Of a stretch of DNA of 64,000 bases, positions 32,120 to 43,100 are shown piece after piece. Source of the DNA: Galbibacter pacificus. GTDB taxonomy: Bacteria; Bacteroidota; Bacteroidia; Flavobacteriales; Flavobacteriaceae. Where the stretch lies: assembly GCF_029603155.1 (NCBI RefSeq), contig NZ_JAPMUA010000002.1:558001-622000 (forward strand), in the 5' to 3' direction. The notes under the pieces are model-generated. The model had not been told where the DNA came from. It did no database searches and saw nothing but the letters and a program-made list of their open reading frames with translations. A program made the translations under genes and the position numbers. The number at the start of each line of letters is the position of its first letter. Position 1 is the first letter of the stretch.

Positions 32120-35100
32120 CTATTCTTTTTTATTTTTTTCTGATTTGGTGCCGCCTTTGTCTTTTATGTCTTCTTCCTTATTTTCCTGCTTGGCCATTTC
32201 TTCTTTTATGCTGCGCTCCCAAAGTTCTTTAAACTTATTAAATTCCTTATTGAAGATAAAGGATATTCCGGTAACTATAAGCTCCCCGTCAATAATACTT
32301 TCAAATTCGTTCTTGCGGTAGCCCCGCAACCTGAAGCGTCCGTCTTGAGTAATTAAATACTCCAGGCCTACATTCCCGATAACGGGTGCATTTCCATCGG
32401 CGCGCTGGCTGCTTCCCTGAATGTCTACTTCGCTTCCTACTTGGACCACCAGCCTGTCGTTAAACAGGCTTTTGCTGGCATTTACGTCTAATTCGGTGAC
32501 GCCTTGTGGGGACGACGATTGATAATTGGTGTAACTATCTAGTCCAAAGTCAAGCTGAATGCCCGAATTTCCCATTATTTTATCAGAAAAGGTATTAAGC
32601 TGGTCCGACAAGACTTCGTTTACATTATCTCTGGCAATCGAAGCCGGCCCGCCTGCACTTCCATCGCTTCCCGAAGTGGGGAAAAACCTGTTTAGTACCA
32701 ATAACGAGAATACCTGCTTGTTAAGTTCTTCTTCCCTGCCATTTAATTCCTGAATATAGCTATAAACACTACCGCTAAGTGCTCCTTGCTCGTTTTCCGG
32801 CATATCCAGCTGAAACGAAAGTTCGGGGGTCAACAGTTCGCCGTCTACGTTTAAGTATACAAGAAATGGCAATTTTTGGCGGTATGCGTTTATTACTTCC
32901 TGACTTTGTCCCGTGGTCTGGGTCGTCATCAAGGCAGATGCCGAGGTTTCTACCTTGTAAATAGCCTTGATATCGAGCTGTGCATTGTATGGATCGCCGT
33001 TCCATGTAATGGTGCTCCCGGGAGAAATATCAAACTTACGCTTAACAATGTTGTAAAGACTAGCTTCATAATGGCCGTCGGCTACTTCATAAATACCCGA
33101 AAGTGTTATTCTTCCGTTGGTTTCCATGATGAAGTTGAAATCCCCTTTCCCGGATATTTGCAGGTTATCGCTGGTTCTTTCATCCACAACAATACGGAAA
33201 ACCGAGCTTTTATCAACAGCAATTGAAGCATCTATGTTTAAACCCTTTAAAATGGCAATGGCATTTTCCTTTTCGGTTTTACGGGTCAGTATATCGTTTT
33301 CATTTTTCTTGTTCACAAAAATTACCACGCCTTCGCGCTCGGTAATGTCCAGTTGAGATTCGGGAACAATAAAGGTAAAAGTAGAACCGTCGTTAATTTT
33401 TAAATCTCCTGTAATTTCTGGAGTTTCCAAGTTTCCTTTTATGGCAATATTGGTGTTCAGGCTAACTTTTCCATAAAAAAGGTCGTTATCTTCACGGGTA
33501 GAATTAAGTACTCTAAATTTATCGGCTTTTAACGATAAATCAAAGCCCGGATTGGTAATTTCTTCTGTTTCTATGGAGCCGTCGAGGGTAAAAGGATTGT
33601 TGGCTTCATCCTTAATTTCTATATTATCCATGTAAAAGCCTGCATTATCAAATGTAACAGACTCATTGTCAATGCTAAAAGACGAATTTAATTGGGTAAC
33701 CAACATTTCTATTCCTTCAAAATTTAAAGATCCTTTATATATTGGTTCTGCCGTGGTTCCCGTAAGTTTAATATCGCCGGTAATACTGCCTTTGGCATTG
33801 GTGATGTCTCCGCTGGAAAAACCTTCAATTGCCTTCATTTTTATATCATTCAAGGCCAAGTCCATATTTAATTGAGCTCCGGTTTTTGCAGCTTTGTATG
33901 CCCCTTGTAGATCTAAGTCTATGTTCCCTTCCTTTAGGGCTAAATTAAAATTGTATTCGTTGTAATTAATAGACGAAGCAACCAACGATAACCTTCCCAA
34001 AGGTACCGATAATACTTCGAGATCCTGTATTTCCATATCTGCCTGAATTCCGGCATCGGCAAAAGGGTCTTCAATGTTAAAATTGCCTTTCATGATTCCC
34101 TTTGCAACGGGTTCTTCGGGATTTAAAATGCTTAAAATTGTATTCAACCTAAAGTTTTCAAACAAAGTCCCAATGGTTTCTTTGTTGTTTTTTGATGTTT
34201 TTTTTGATAGACTTACCCGCTGCCCTTGATTGTTTAACACAAAATCTTGTATATCGATGTAATTATTGGCATAGACAATTAAATTGTCCTCTGGAATATT
34301 CCAAAATTGCCTGTTTAAAATTAACGCTTTCGGGTCTATGTGCAATTGAAGCGTGTCATTTTTAAAAGAGGCTTCAGAATTTATGTAAGCCAATGTTTCT
34401 TCGTTGCTCGTGCTGTTGAAATTAAGTAGCAGTTTTCTATTGTTGAAAGTTCCTTTGAGCAAGGTTTCATCAACCGAAATAGAACCCGAAGCTATTTTTT
34501 GCCATCCAAAATCAAATTTTAAACTATCCTGAGCCCCATCCAAGGTAAAATTTAAACTATCAATTTCGCTTTCATTGTATTTCATGTAAGGAGCATTCAA
34601 ATTAGCTTTCAATAATTTACGGCGTTGATTAAAAGCAATATCCATACTAATAGAATCCAAGGCTTCCAGGCCGGGCAAATATACTTCGCTTAAAATGGGA
34701 GTTTGCTTTATGTTTACCTTCATGTTCAATGCAACATTCCCCTTTTTTTGAAGGCTGTCGGTGTATATACTGTCTTTCCAATAACCGTTTATTTGCCGTT
34801 TCAAAGCCTCGGCAATTACATCTGGTGCGGCATTTGCTTGCAGTTTTGCCAATAGCATTTTACTATTTACCTCCAAAAAGGTGCTGTCTTGCTTGGCAAG
34901 GGCGTTTAAATTTATGTCGCCCATATTGTAAGTTTGGTTTTTATAAACCGTAATTCCATTGGTTATGGCGGCATCCAGAGTAAAGTCTGAAGGATTCCCA
35001 ACTATATCGGCATTAAGCTTGAAACCGGTGCGCATATCGCTTTTGGTAATGCCCAATTTATAAAGATCGGCTCCCTTTAAATCCAGCAATACATTTATTT

Positions 35101-37156
35101 TAGAATGTACGCTGTCTAAGTCCATTTTGGTATTCATGTCCAAATCCAAGTTTTCATCACTAAAAATCAAATGTATGTTTCCAGTGCCATTTTTCATTTC
35201 GCCGTTAAGTTTTAAGTTGGAAAGGTCGTAACCTGCATAAGTAAGAGAATCGAAATTAGACTCCAGAACGGCATCCAAAGAATTTAAGCTTTTGCCGCTC
35301 CCATTGGCCGTTATGTTAATGGACAGCTGACCTATTTTTTCGTTTTGAATTATTTTGGCCAAGTTTAAGTTTTCTGTTTCCAACTTCATATCAAAACCAA
35401 TGGAGCCTTCATCAAAATATTTGGCGTTTACATCAATATTTCCGTCAGAGGTTTGCAACAAAGCATTTGCGGTAACCGCATTAAAACCGCCGGACAGCAT
35501 TCCCGTTAAATTTAACGTATCGGGGAGCACCACGCCCAATTCTTCATCGGTAAAAAAAGTATTGATATCTTTCTTTATCGTATTTGCCTTAATAACCGGA
35601 ATATCGAGCAAAAGGCTATCTGTTTCGGTTACATTTTTTATGTTTCCAGAAAAAGAAATTGCCGTGCTTGGGCCCCATTTTAAATTGGTCTTGGCAATAT
35701 CCATATTGCCAAGTGTTCCCGTCATGCCCAAAGCCCCGTCTATTTTCTGGGTGGCCAACGAATATATTATCCTGTTTTTTGAAAGTTCCTGCTGAAAGTA
35801 ATACGCATCCTTTAGGTCCAAATGAAGCATTGGCAGTTGTAGATTGAGCCTTGTAGCTTCAAAATTGTCCATTAACTGATGCATAGAAGCATATTTCATG
35901 GCAAATTGGCCTTCAAAATTACTTCTTCCCGTTGCTACTTCTATTTCTTTTAAAGACAAATTCTCATCGGTCATATCCAATTGGAAAGCCGTTTTTAACA
36001 ATTCAAAACCATTGTGCTCCGTAAAAGAAAGTGTATGAAGGTCCATGCCGGCCTTTGACGGCCGGTAAGAAATAGCTTCGGCCAGAAAATTAAATTTTTT
36101 GAGTTGAATATCAGACGGATTAAACCCTTTAACGGTATCTGTTGCCGATTGGGTTACGTAATTTAAACTGTTATTCACCAAGTCTATATTATCAATTTTA
36201 ATATCCCATTCCGGCCATTTAAATGCATTGTTTTTTTTCTTCTGAAGAGTATCTGTAGTAATTTCTGCCTCAGATTGGTAGGCTATTTGGCTGTTGCTAA
36301 GTATAAATTCTTCCAGCAAAAGGGAATTGGTACTTAAATCTAGTTTTGGCATTGTAATGGCCAAATCTCCAATTACAACAGTTGTAGAAATTTTATCGGG
36401 TAGAGATTGGTACCTTACCTGTATATTTTTAAACTGAAAATCGTTCAGTTTGATAAAAGGAAACACTGTTGAAGCAGTATCTTCGGTTTTTTCTGCAAAA
36501 GGTTTTGTTTGTACATAACTTACATTGGCATTTTCAAATTGAAGCGCATCCACATCGAACTTCATTGCTTCCAAGTCGAAAATGTTTATTTCGGTTTCCA
36601 GAAATCCAATATTTATCTTGGAGTCAATGCCCGTAAATTGGTCGTCGTACAGGGCATTGATATTTTTCAATTGAATATTCCCCAATTTTATTTCTGGCGA
36701 TTGGGAAGTAGTATCAACCGATGCCGTGTCGGCCGGGGAAAATGCATCAGTTATAAAATCGAAATTAAAAGTACCTGCGGAATCCCTTTTAATATTGGCT
36801 TTTAAGCCATCCCAATTTACCGATTTTATATTGATTTCGGTTCCCCTTATCAATGGAAGGAATGCAAGCGAGGCTTCCAAATCCTTAGAAAAAACCAATG
36901 TATCGCCTTTTTGGTCTTCTACATAAAACCCTTCTAAAGAAATATTCCCACCAAAGGTTATAAACAGCCTGTCTATGGTTACTTTTGTGCCTATTTTATC
37001 GGATAAATAAGTAACGGCCTTGCCAACAATTATATTTTGTCCCCAAGGGCTTCTAATAAAAAGAACCAATGCACAAAAAAGTAATAATAATACCGTTAGA
37101 ATTCTTAGAAGGATCCTTAAAATTCTAGACTTTATAAATTTTTGTTTTTTTGGCAT
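32120..37156 (-). CDS. tamB: TamB: translocation and assembly module protein
   Basis: 1,678 residues. One N-terminal signal anchor (ILRILLRILTVLLLLFCALV near 12-32) tethers it to the inner membrane; the long middle is repetitive beta structure (AsmA-like at about 40-150, then groove-forming repeats), and the last 450 residues are the TamB/DUF490 domain (FDISPGSTITWNGDPYNAQL, LDIKAIYKVETSASALM, then QLDFGLDSYTN). These proteins span the periplasm and are thought to move lipids or aid outer membrane protein assembly with their Omp85 partner. The tail is highly charged (Lys/Glu). The tamL start follows directly on the TAG stop, so this is a two-gene operon. Confidence 0.93.
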   Translation of the reverse strand: MPKKQKFIKSRILRILLRILTVLLLLFCALVLFIRSPWGQNIIVGKAVTYLSDKIGTKVTIDRLFITFGGNISLEGFYVEDQKGDTLVFSKDLEASLAFLPLIRGTEINIKSVNWDGLKANIKRDSAGTFNFDFITDAFSPADTASVDTTSQSPEIKLGNIQLKNINALYDDQFTGIDSKINIGFLETEINIFDLEAMKFDVDALQFENANVSYVQTKPFAEKTEDTASTVFPFIKLNDFQFKNIQVRYQSLPDKISTTVVIGDLAITMPKLDLSTNSLLLEEFILSNSQIAYQSEAEITTDTLQKKKNNAFKWPEWDIKIDNIDLVNNSLNYVTQSATDTVKGFNPSDIQLKKFNFLAEAISYRPSKAGMDLHTLSFTEHNGFELLKTAFQLDMTDENLSLKEIEVATGRSNFEGQFAMKYASMHQLMDNFEATRLNLQLPMLHLDLKDAYYFQQELSKNRIIYSLATQKIDGALGMTGTLGNMDIAKTNLKWGPSTAISFSGNIKNVTETDSLLLDIPVIKANTIKKDINTFFTDEELGVVLPDTLNLTGMLSGGFNAVTANALLQTSDGNIDVNAKYFDEGSIGFDMKLETENLNLAKIIQNEKIGQLSINITANGSGKSLNSLDAVLESNFDSLTYAGYDLSNLKLNGEMKNGTGNIHLIFSDENLDLDMNTKMDLDSVHSKINVLLDLKGADLYKLGITKSDMRTGFKLNADIVGNPSDFTLDAAITNGITVYKNQTYNMGDINLNALAKQDSTFLEVNSKMLLAKLQANAAPDVIAEALKRQINGYWKDSIYTDSLQKKGNVALNMKVNIKQTPILSEVYLPGLEALDSISMDIAFNQRRKLLKANLNAPYMKYNESEIDSLNFTLDGAQDSLKFDFGWQKIASGSISVDETLLKGTFNNRKLLLNFNSTSNEETLAYINSEASFKNDTLQLHIDPKALILNRQFWNIPEDNLIVYANNYIDIQDFVLNNQGQRVSLSKKTSKNNKETIGTLFENFRLNTILSILNPEEPVAKGIMKGNFNIEDPFADAGIQADMEIQDLEVLSVPLGRLSLVASSINYNEYNFNLALKEGNIDLDLQGAYKAAKTGAQLNMDLALNDIKMKAIEGFSSGDITNAKGSITGDIKLTGTTAEPIYKGSLNFEGIEMLVTQLNSSFSIDNESVTFDNAGFYMDNIEIKDEANNPFTLDGSIETEEITNPGFDLSLKADKFRVLNSTREDNDLFYGKVSLNTNIAIKGNLETPEITGDLKINDGSTFTFIVPESQLDITEREGVVIFVNKKNENDILTRKTEKENAIAILKGLNIDASIAVDKSSVFRIVVDERTSDNLQISGKGDFNFIMETNGRITLSGIYEVADGHYEASLYNIVKRKFDISPGSTITWNGDPYNAQLDIKAIYKVETSASALMTTQTTGQSQEVINAYRQKLPFLVYLNVDGELLTPELSFQLDMPENEQGALSGSVYSYIQELNGREEELNKQVFSLLVLNRFFPTSGSDGSAGGPASIARDNVNEVLSDQLNTFSDKIMGNSGIQLDFGLDSYTNYQSSSPQGVTELDVNASKSLFNDRLVVQVGSEVDIQGSSQRADGNAPVIGNVGLEYLITQDGRFRLRGYRKNEFESIIDGELIVTGISFIFNKEFNKFKELWERSIKEEMAKQENKEEDIKDKGGTKSEKNKKE

Positions 37157-37245
37157 ATAAATTCATCCTTACTAAATATAAGGTTCTAAACAAATATACA
37201 TCGCTTAAAAACATTATGAAAGAGAATTAAAATAACTATAACAGT

Positions 37246-39201
37246 CTATTTCATTTTAACAATAATAAATTCGGAGCGTCTGTTTACATCGTGTTGTGCT
37301 TCGGTACATGGCACATTATTAGCGCATTCGTTCAAGAGTCTTGATTCTCCATAACCAATGGCGCTTTCTATGCGTTCGGGCTCTATTCCACGGGAAAGAA
37401 TATAATCGCGCGTAGATTTGGCACGCTTGTCGGATAATTGCATGTTGTAGGCATCGTTACCACGGGAGTCGGTATGCGACTCTATTTTAATAACCATGCC
37501 GGGGTATTCTTTCATAACGTTTACTATGGTATCCAGCGATTCTATTGCGCGTGGCGTAATGTTCCATTTGTCGAAATCGAAATAAATAAGTCCGATTTTT
37601 ATTTTTAAATCATCCCCTTCCCTCACAATAAGCTTATGATTTATCTCTAGCGGAACTTCGTTTACAAAATTGGGTTCCAATGAAGTTTCCACACTTTTTT
37701 CGGCAGTATCAAAACTTTCCTTTGCAGCTATTACATTGTATGTATGTCCACAATTAACAGGCATATCAAATCGATATTCGCCAACATTGCTCGTTAAGGT
37801 ACTGTCCAAGACCTTTTCGCCGTCATAAAGTTTAACCGTTACATTTGGTTCTGGGTATTTAGTATCTGAATTTACCACGGTACCCTCTATACTCTGCATG
37901 CACTTTTCATCGCTTCGCTGAAAGGAATAAATATCGTCATCGCCAACGCCACCGGGCCTGTTAGACGAAACATACCCCCTTTGTGTATTTTCATCGACCA
38001 TGTAAGCAAAATCGTCCAGTTGACTGTTAAGTGGGAGTCCCAAATTTTTAGGTTTGGAAAAACCTTCTTCTGTAACGGTTGCCTCAAAAACGTCCAGTCC
38101 GCCATACCCCAAATGTCCTTCAGAAGCAAAATACAGCTTCTTGTCGGTAATAAACGGGAACATTTCCCTGCCACTTGTGTTTATATTTTCTCCAAGGTTT
38201 CTTGGTTCAGAAAAATTCCCTTCTGAAAGGATATCTACCACATAAATATCCGATCCCCCTATTGTTCCAGGCATATCAGACGTAAAATATAGTTTCTTTC
38301 CATCCGGACTTAATGAAGGATGCCCAACCGAATACTCATCACTACTGAAGGGAAGCTCTGTTATATCTTTCCAATTATTGTTTCTAAGTACCGCCCTGTA
38401 TATTTTTAAATTGTTGGCCCCTTGCGCATCCCTTTTCAACTTACTGTTGGTGTAATTGTTTCTGGTAAAATAAATAGTATCGAATCCTTTTGTAAAGGCC
38501 ACACTAGCCTCATGGTATTTACTGTTGATGGATTTTGAAAACGAATGAACATTTTTTAGGTCGCCTCCGTTTGAAGTAGTATCGGCAATAAACAGGTTAA
38601 GAAAAGGTTGCTCGTTCCAATGGTATTTTCGCGATGTAAACACACTGGAATCCCTTGCAGATGCAAAAACCACATGGTTGCCATAACGAATGGCACCGAA
38701 ATCGGAAACGGGCGTATTAATGGAAAGCGGGGTTATGTAAAATTGCGGTTGCGTATTTCGTAAAGCGTCTATAAGCTTATCGTTGTTTTTTAGTTGATCG
38801 ACATTAAATGTAGAATCGTTTAGTTTTTCTGAATAAATCTTCATCAACCCTTTTGCCAAATGATAATCTCCGGTGCCTTCCAGCGACTGTATATACCTAA
38901 ATGCGTATATGGGTTCAAGTTCGTTTTCATATTTAGAAAACAGTTCTCCATACCATTTTGCCGCATTTTCCATATCCAAATTAAAATAATAGGCATCGCC
39001 CAGTCTTTGCAACGTTTCTTTGGAAGTATCGCCTTTTTTTACGGCACTTTCATATTGTTGAGCCGCCCTTTTATACCAAAACCTGTCAAAATTCTTATCG
39101 GTATTCCTTTCGTCATCAGTTTGAGCCATAACACTTATACTGAATAAAGAAAAGCATACTAAAATTATGTTGTTGATATATTTCATCTTTCTGTATTTCA
39201 T
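37246..39201 (-). CDS. OmpA-family protein with TPR and beta-propeller domains (T9SS/gliding associated)
   Basis: 651 residues. Signal peptide to about 27 (SVMAQ); TPR-like helices at about 40-125 (YESAVKKGDTSKETLQRLGD); PD40/WD40-like propeller at about 160-425 (GHPSLSPDGKKLYFTSDM, RGYVSSNRPGG); a carboxypeptidase-regulatory-like fold at about 435-510; OmpA peptidoglycan-binding domain at about 530-650 (IESHTDSRGNDAYNMQLSDK, QHDVNRRSEFIIVK). This is the layout of PorE-like proteins that anchor the type IX secretion machinery to peptidoglycan. It is the third gene of the adhesin-PorP/SprF-OmpA cluster, 28 bases after the second. ATGs at 39201 and 39186 are both possible starts. Confidence 0.92.
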   Translation of the reverse strand: MKYRKMKYINNIILVCFSLFSISVMAQTDDERNTDKNFDRFWYKRAAQQYESAVKKGDTSKETLQRLGDAYYFNLDMENAAKWYGELFSKYENELEPIYAFRYIQSLEGTGDYHLAKGLMKIYSEKLNDSTFNVDQLKNNDKLIDALRNTQPQFYITPLSINTPVSDFGAIRYGNHVVFASARDSSVFTSRKYHWNEQPFLNLFIADTTSNGGDLKNVHSFSKSINSKYHEASVAFTKGFDTIYFTRNNYTNSKLKRDAQGANNLKIYRAVLRNNNWKDITELPFSSDEYSVGHPSLSPDGKKLYFTSDMPGTIGGSDIYVVDILSEGNFSEPRNLGENINTSGREMFPFITDKKLYFASEGHLGYGGLDVFEATVTEEGFSKPKNLGLPLNSQLDDFAYMVDENTQRGYVSSNRPGGVGDDDIYSFQRSDEKCMQSIEGTVVNSDTKYPEPNVTVKLYDGEKVLDSTLTSNVGEYRFDMPVNCGHTYNVIAAKESFDTAEKSVETSLEPNFVNEVPLEINHKLIVREGDDLKIKIGLIYFDFDKWNITPRAIESLDTIVNVMKEYPGMVIKIESHTDSRGNDAYNMQLSDKRAKSTRDYILSRGIEPERIESAIGYGESRLLNECANNVPCTEAQHDVNRRSEFIIVKMK

Positions 39202-39229
39202 TTTATTGTTGGTGAGATATTATGCTGAT

Positions 39230-40171
39230 TTAAAAAAATCTGGGCGACCTTAACTTTTTCTTATTCGATATAAATTCAAACCTTAAAAATATCTCGTGCG
39301 TTCCCGAACTGTAATTTTTCAAATTGGTGGTGGTGGCATCGTAGGCATACCCCAAACTTAAGCCGTCGGTAATCTGGATACCAAACAGTGCGCTAAAAGA
39401 ATCGCCCCAACGGTATGCAGCACCCAATGTCAACCTGTCGTAAAACATAAAATTGGCAGAAAAATCGGCTATTACTGGAGCGGCAGGCACAAATTTCACC
39501 ATAAACGCGGGCTTGAACTTTACATTGTAGCTCAAATCAAACACCCTTCCACCAATAAAATAGAAATGCATCCGTTCGGTCCCGATTTTTTCTTCAACAT
39601 TATCATAATGGTCTTCAGCAAAAAAATTGGGCACCGAAAGTCCTATATATGCTTTTTGTGTATGGTAATAAACCCCGGCGCCAATAGTTGGATAAAATCT
39701 GTTGATCTCTCCCTGAAAGCTCACGTCCGGGTCCTGATAGTTCCCTTTGCTAAAATCGGCATCAAAAAAACGGCCGCCTCCTTTTAATCCAAACGACAAA
39801 AGCTTGTCGTTTTCGTCCAAACGAATGGTATAAGAGAAATTTGCATCAATATACAGTTCGTTGGTGGGACCAAGGGCATCGTTTACAATATTAAGGCCCA
39901 AACCTACGTTTTTCCCCACCGGGGAATCTATCCCGAAAGTTTGTGTTTCTGGTGCCCCATCTAAGCCAACCCATTGTGTGCGATATAGGCCAACCATGGA
40001 CAAATGCCCTCTTGAGCCCGTATAACCCGGGTTTAAACTCATGGTATTGTACATATATTGTGTATACTGCGGATATTGCTGAGCAAACGAAACCGTACTA
40101 CAGATAAAAGCTACCACAATTATTATATTTCTATATGTATTTCTCATGCGAATGCTGCTTCTTTTTTGCAT
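39230..40171 (-). CDS. PorP/SprF-family type IX secretion outer membrane protein
   Basis: 313 residues. Signal peptide ends near CSTVSFAQ; the mature protein opens with QYPQYTQYMYNTMSLNPGYT, the family signature, and continues as an outer membrane barrel (GLGLNIVNDALGPTNE, LSFGLKGGGRFFDADFSKG). SprF-type proteins are each needed for surface delivery of the giant adhesin encoded next to them. Here the giant gene ends 10 bases upstream and the OmpA gene starts 28 bases downstream, so a dedicated transport and attachment role for the 3,630-residue protein is the obvious inference. Confidence 0.95.
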   Translation of the reverse strand: MQKRSSIRMRNTYRNIIIVVAFICSTVSFAQQYPQYTQYMYNTMSLNPGYTGSRGHLSMVGLYRTQWVGLDGAPETQTFGIDSPVGKNVGLGLNIVNDALGPTNELYIDANFSYTIRLDENDKLLSFGLKGGGRFFDADFSKGNYQDPDVSFQGEINRFYPTIGAGVYYHTQKAYIGLSVPNFFAEDHYDNVEEKIGTERMHFYFIGGRVFDLSYNVKFKPAFMVKFVPAAPVIADFSANFMFYDRLTLGAAYRWGDSFSALFGIQITDGLSLGYAYDATTTNLKNYSSGTHEIFLRFEFISNKKKLRSPRFF

Positions 40172-40181
40172 TTAATTTTTC

Positions 40182-43100
40182 TTATTTATTGATGTATAAC
40201 CATCCGGTTTTTGGTTCAGATCCATCACCGAGATCCAAAATGTAATAATAGGTACCTGTCGGTAATACTTTATCGGTAGTTTTTCCATCGGTTGTACCGT
40301 CCCAATCGTTATTATAGCCATCTTCGGCATGGACTAAGCTTCCCCAGCGATTGTATACTTCCAACCGGTTATTGGGATATTGCGAGATACAATCGATATG
40401 GAAAAATTCGTTTATGTTGTCTCCGTTAGGCGAAAACTCATTGAAAATTGTTAAACAACCGGGATCTATGGTCGCTTCTGCCCTGTCGTTATCGGGGTTT
40501 ATGTCCATTTGATCGACATAAGCAAGTGAAGCAACGTTTACATAATCGTTTACATCGAGCACCTTAACGGTTATTTGTAAGGTTGCCGAGCTATTTCCTG
40601 CAATAGATGGAATGGTCCAAATATCGTTCGCCTCATCATAAATTCCAGAAGAAGGTATATTGCTTACATATTCGTATCCCGCCGGCAAGGCATCTTCTAT
40701 ACCTATATTGGTTGCTTCTGTTGTGCTGTTGTTAGTTGCGGTAACCGTAAAGACCACCTGTTCGCCAATGCTTGGTGTTTCGTTGTCAACTGTTTTTTCC
40801 ATTCCGATATCAACCGAAAGCGGACCAACAACCACACTTGCTTCATCATCATCGGGGATTCCATCATTAAAATCATCAACATCAAAACCAGTATTCGGGT
40901 CACTATCTGGGTCGTCAACATCGCTGGCTGTTATTTCTACCCTGTTGGTAAAATCTTCTACGTTTCCGGTGGGGGCTCCAACCGTTGCGGTAATGTTGAG
41001 CGTCTCTGTTTCTCCTTTGGAAATAATATTGTTTAAACGCCAAACACCAGTAGAAGGGTTATAAACTCCCGCAGTGGTAAAATACGATTTGTACGTAAAT
41101 CCGGCAGGCAACAAATCTGTTACCTCAACTCCGGTTGCATCGCTGTCGCCACTATTTAAAAGATGAATTACAAATTGAACATCATCACCTATATTCGGAC
41201 TCTCATTGTCAACTTCTTTGGTTATCGATAAATCGGCCAATCCAGAAGGGAACGGGCTCACGGTAGATTGGTCGTCTTCGTCTTCTACATTGTTGTTCGG
41301 TGTAGAATCAGAATCGGTTTGATCCAGGGCAACCAATTCGGCTGTATTTGCATATTGACCACTTTCTAAAACAGTAGCGGTAATCTCCAGAGTAACCAAA
41401 TCGTTTTCTGCTAAACTACCAATATTCCAACCTCCCGTAACTTCATCATACGTTCCGGCTATAGTTACTGCACTAACAAACTCGTACCCCGACGGAAGCA
41501 AGTCGTTTACAACTACCCCTGTAGCATCACTCGGGCCATTATTCAAGGTTACAATGGTAAATACAATTTCATCGCCTGTTTGTGGTTCCTGGATATTGAC
41601 CGTTTTTTCAACTTCAATATCAACGGTAACACGTGGCAAGGTTTGTGCCTGGTCTTGATCGTCTTCATCGGCATCGCCATTGGCAGGGGTAGAATCGGCA
41701 TCCGTTTCGTTGACAGCGGTTACCTCGGCAATGTTTACATAAGTTCCCGTAGAATTAACACTTACCGTAATATTCATAATCATAGATGTCCCGCTGGTTA
41801 ATGTGCCCACATCCCAAATTCCGGTCGTAGAATCGTATAGGCCTGCGCTATCGTCAGACACATACGTATATCCATCCGGTATCAAATCGGTTACCTGAAC
41901 TCCGGTTGCAGTACTTGGACCGGCATTTTCTATGGTTAATGTGAATATAATTTCATCACCCGTATCGGGGCGTAAAACATTCACTTCCTTTTCTACGGAA
42001 AGGTCTATTACCGAAGCCGGGGTTACCAATACTTCGGCATAATCATCTTCTGAAGTATCTCCATTATTCGGTGTAGAATCGGGGTCGGTATTATCAGAAG
42101 CCGTTATTTCTGAAGTATTTAAATATTCATTTGCAGTTCCAGCTGAAGCATTTACACTTGCCACAATGGTAAGTGTTTGGCTACCACCCGAAAGTATTGG
42201 GGTGCTTATATCCCAAACGCCCGTTCCGGAATTGTAAGTCCCGTTGGTGGCAGTACTTCCAATATATGTAAACCCAACAGGCAAAACATCGGTAACGCTA
42301 ACGCCTGTTGCAATTCCAGGGCCTTGATTTTCAACCGTTAAAATAAACTGGATATTATCTCCAACATTCGGAGTTGAATTTCCAACTGTTTTGGTTAGCA
42401 TTAAATCGGCATTATCTACCGGAGTTATTATTACGGTAGATTGATCATCTTCGGCTTCAACCCCATTGCCGGGCGTAGAATCAGGATCGGACGCATCGGC
42501 GGCTATTAACTCGGCCGTATTTGTATAATTTCCAAGAGCCCTTACACGTGCTGTAATTGTTAAGGTAACAGTAGCACCATTGGCAAGGTTGTCTATGTTC
42601 CATGTTCCCACCGCATCATCATAATCCCCAACGGAAGCACTTGCGCTTACAAAACTCAGTCCAGAAGGAAGGATATCCCTTACGCTTACCCCAGTAGCAT
42701 CGCTAATATTAGCCCCACCATTTGGATTGTTATAAACTGTTATTGTATAATTTATCTCATCGCCTATTCCCGGGGTATCGTCGTCTACGGTTTTTACAAC
42801 TTCAATATCGGTAGGCATACGCGGAACAACAGCCATTTGGGCAAAATCGTCTCCTGTTCCATCGGCAGGTTGAGAATCAACATCTTGTTGGTCGGCAGCA
42901 GTTACTTCAGCAGTATTTAAATAAGTCCCCGCTGTATTTACCGTTACATTAAGTTGAAGGAAAACCGTTTCCCCGGCCCCAAGACTTGGCAAGCTCCATA
43001 TTCCGGTGCCATCGGTATATGTACCATCGCCCGAAGAAGAAACAAAGGTATATCCATCTGGAAGAAGATCTGTAACTTCAACATTGGTTGCTTCATTGGG

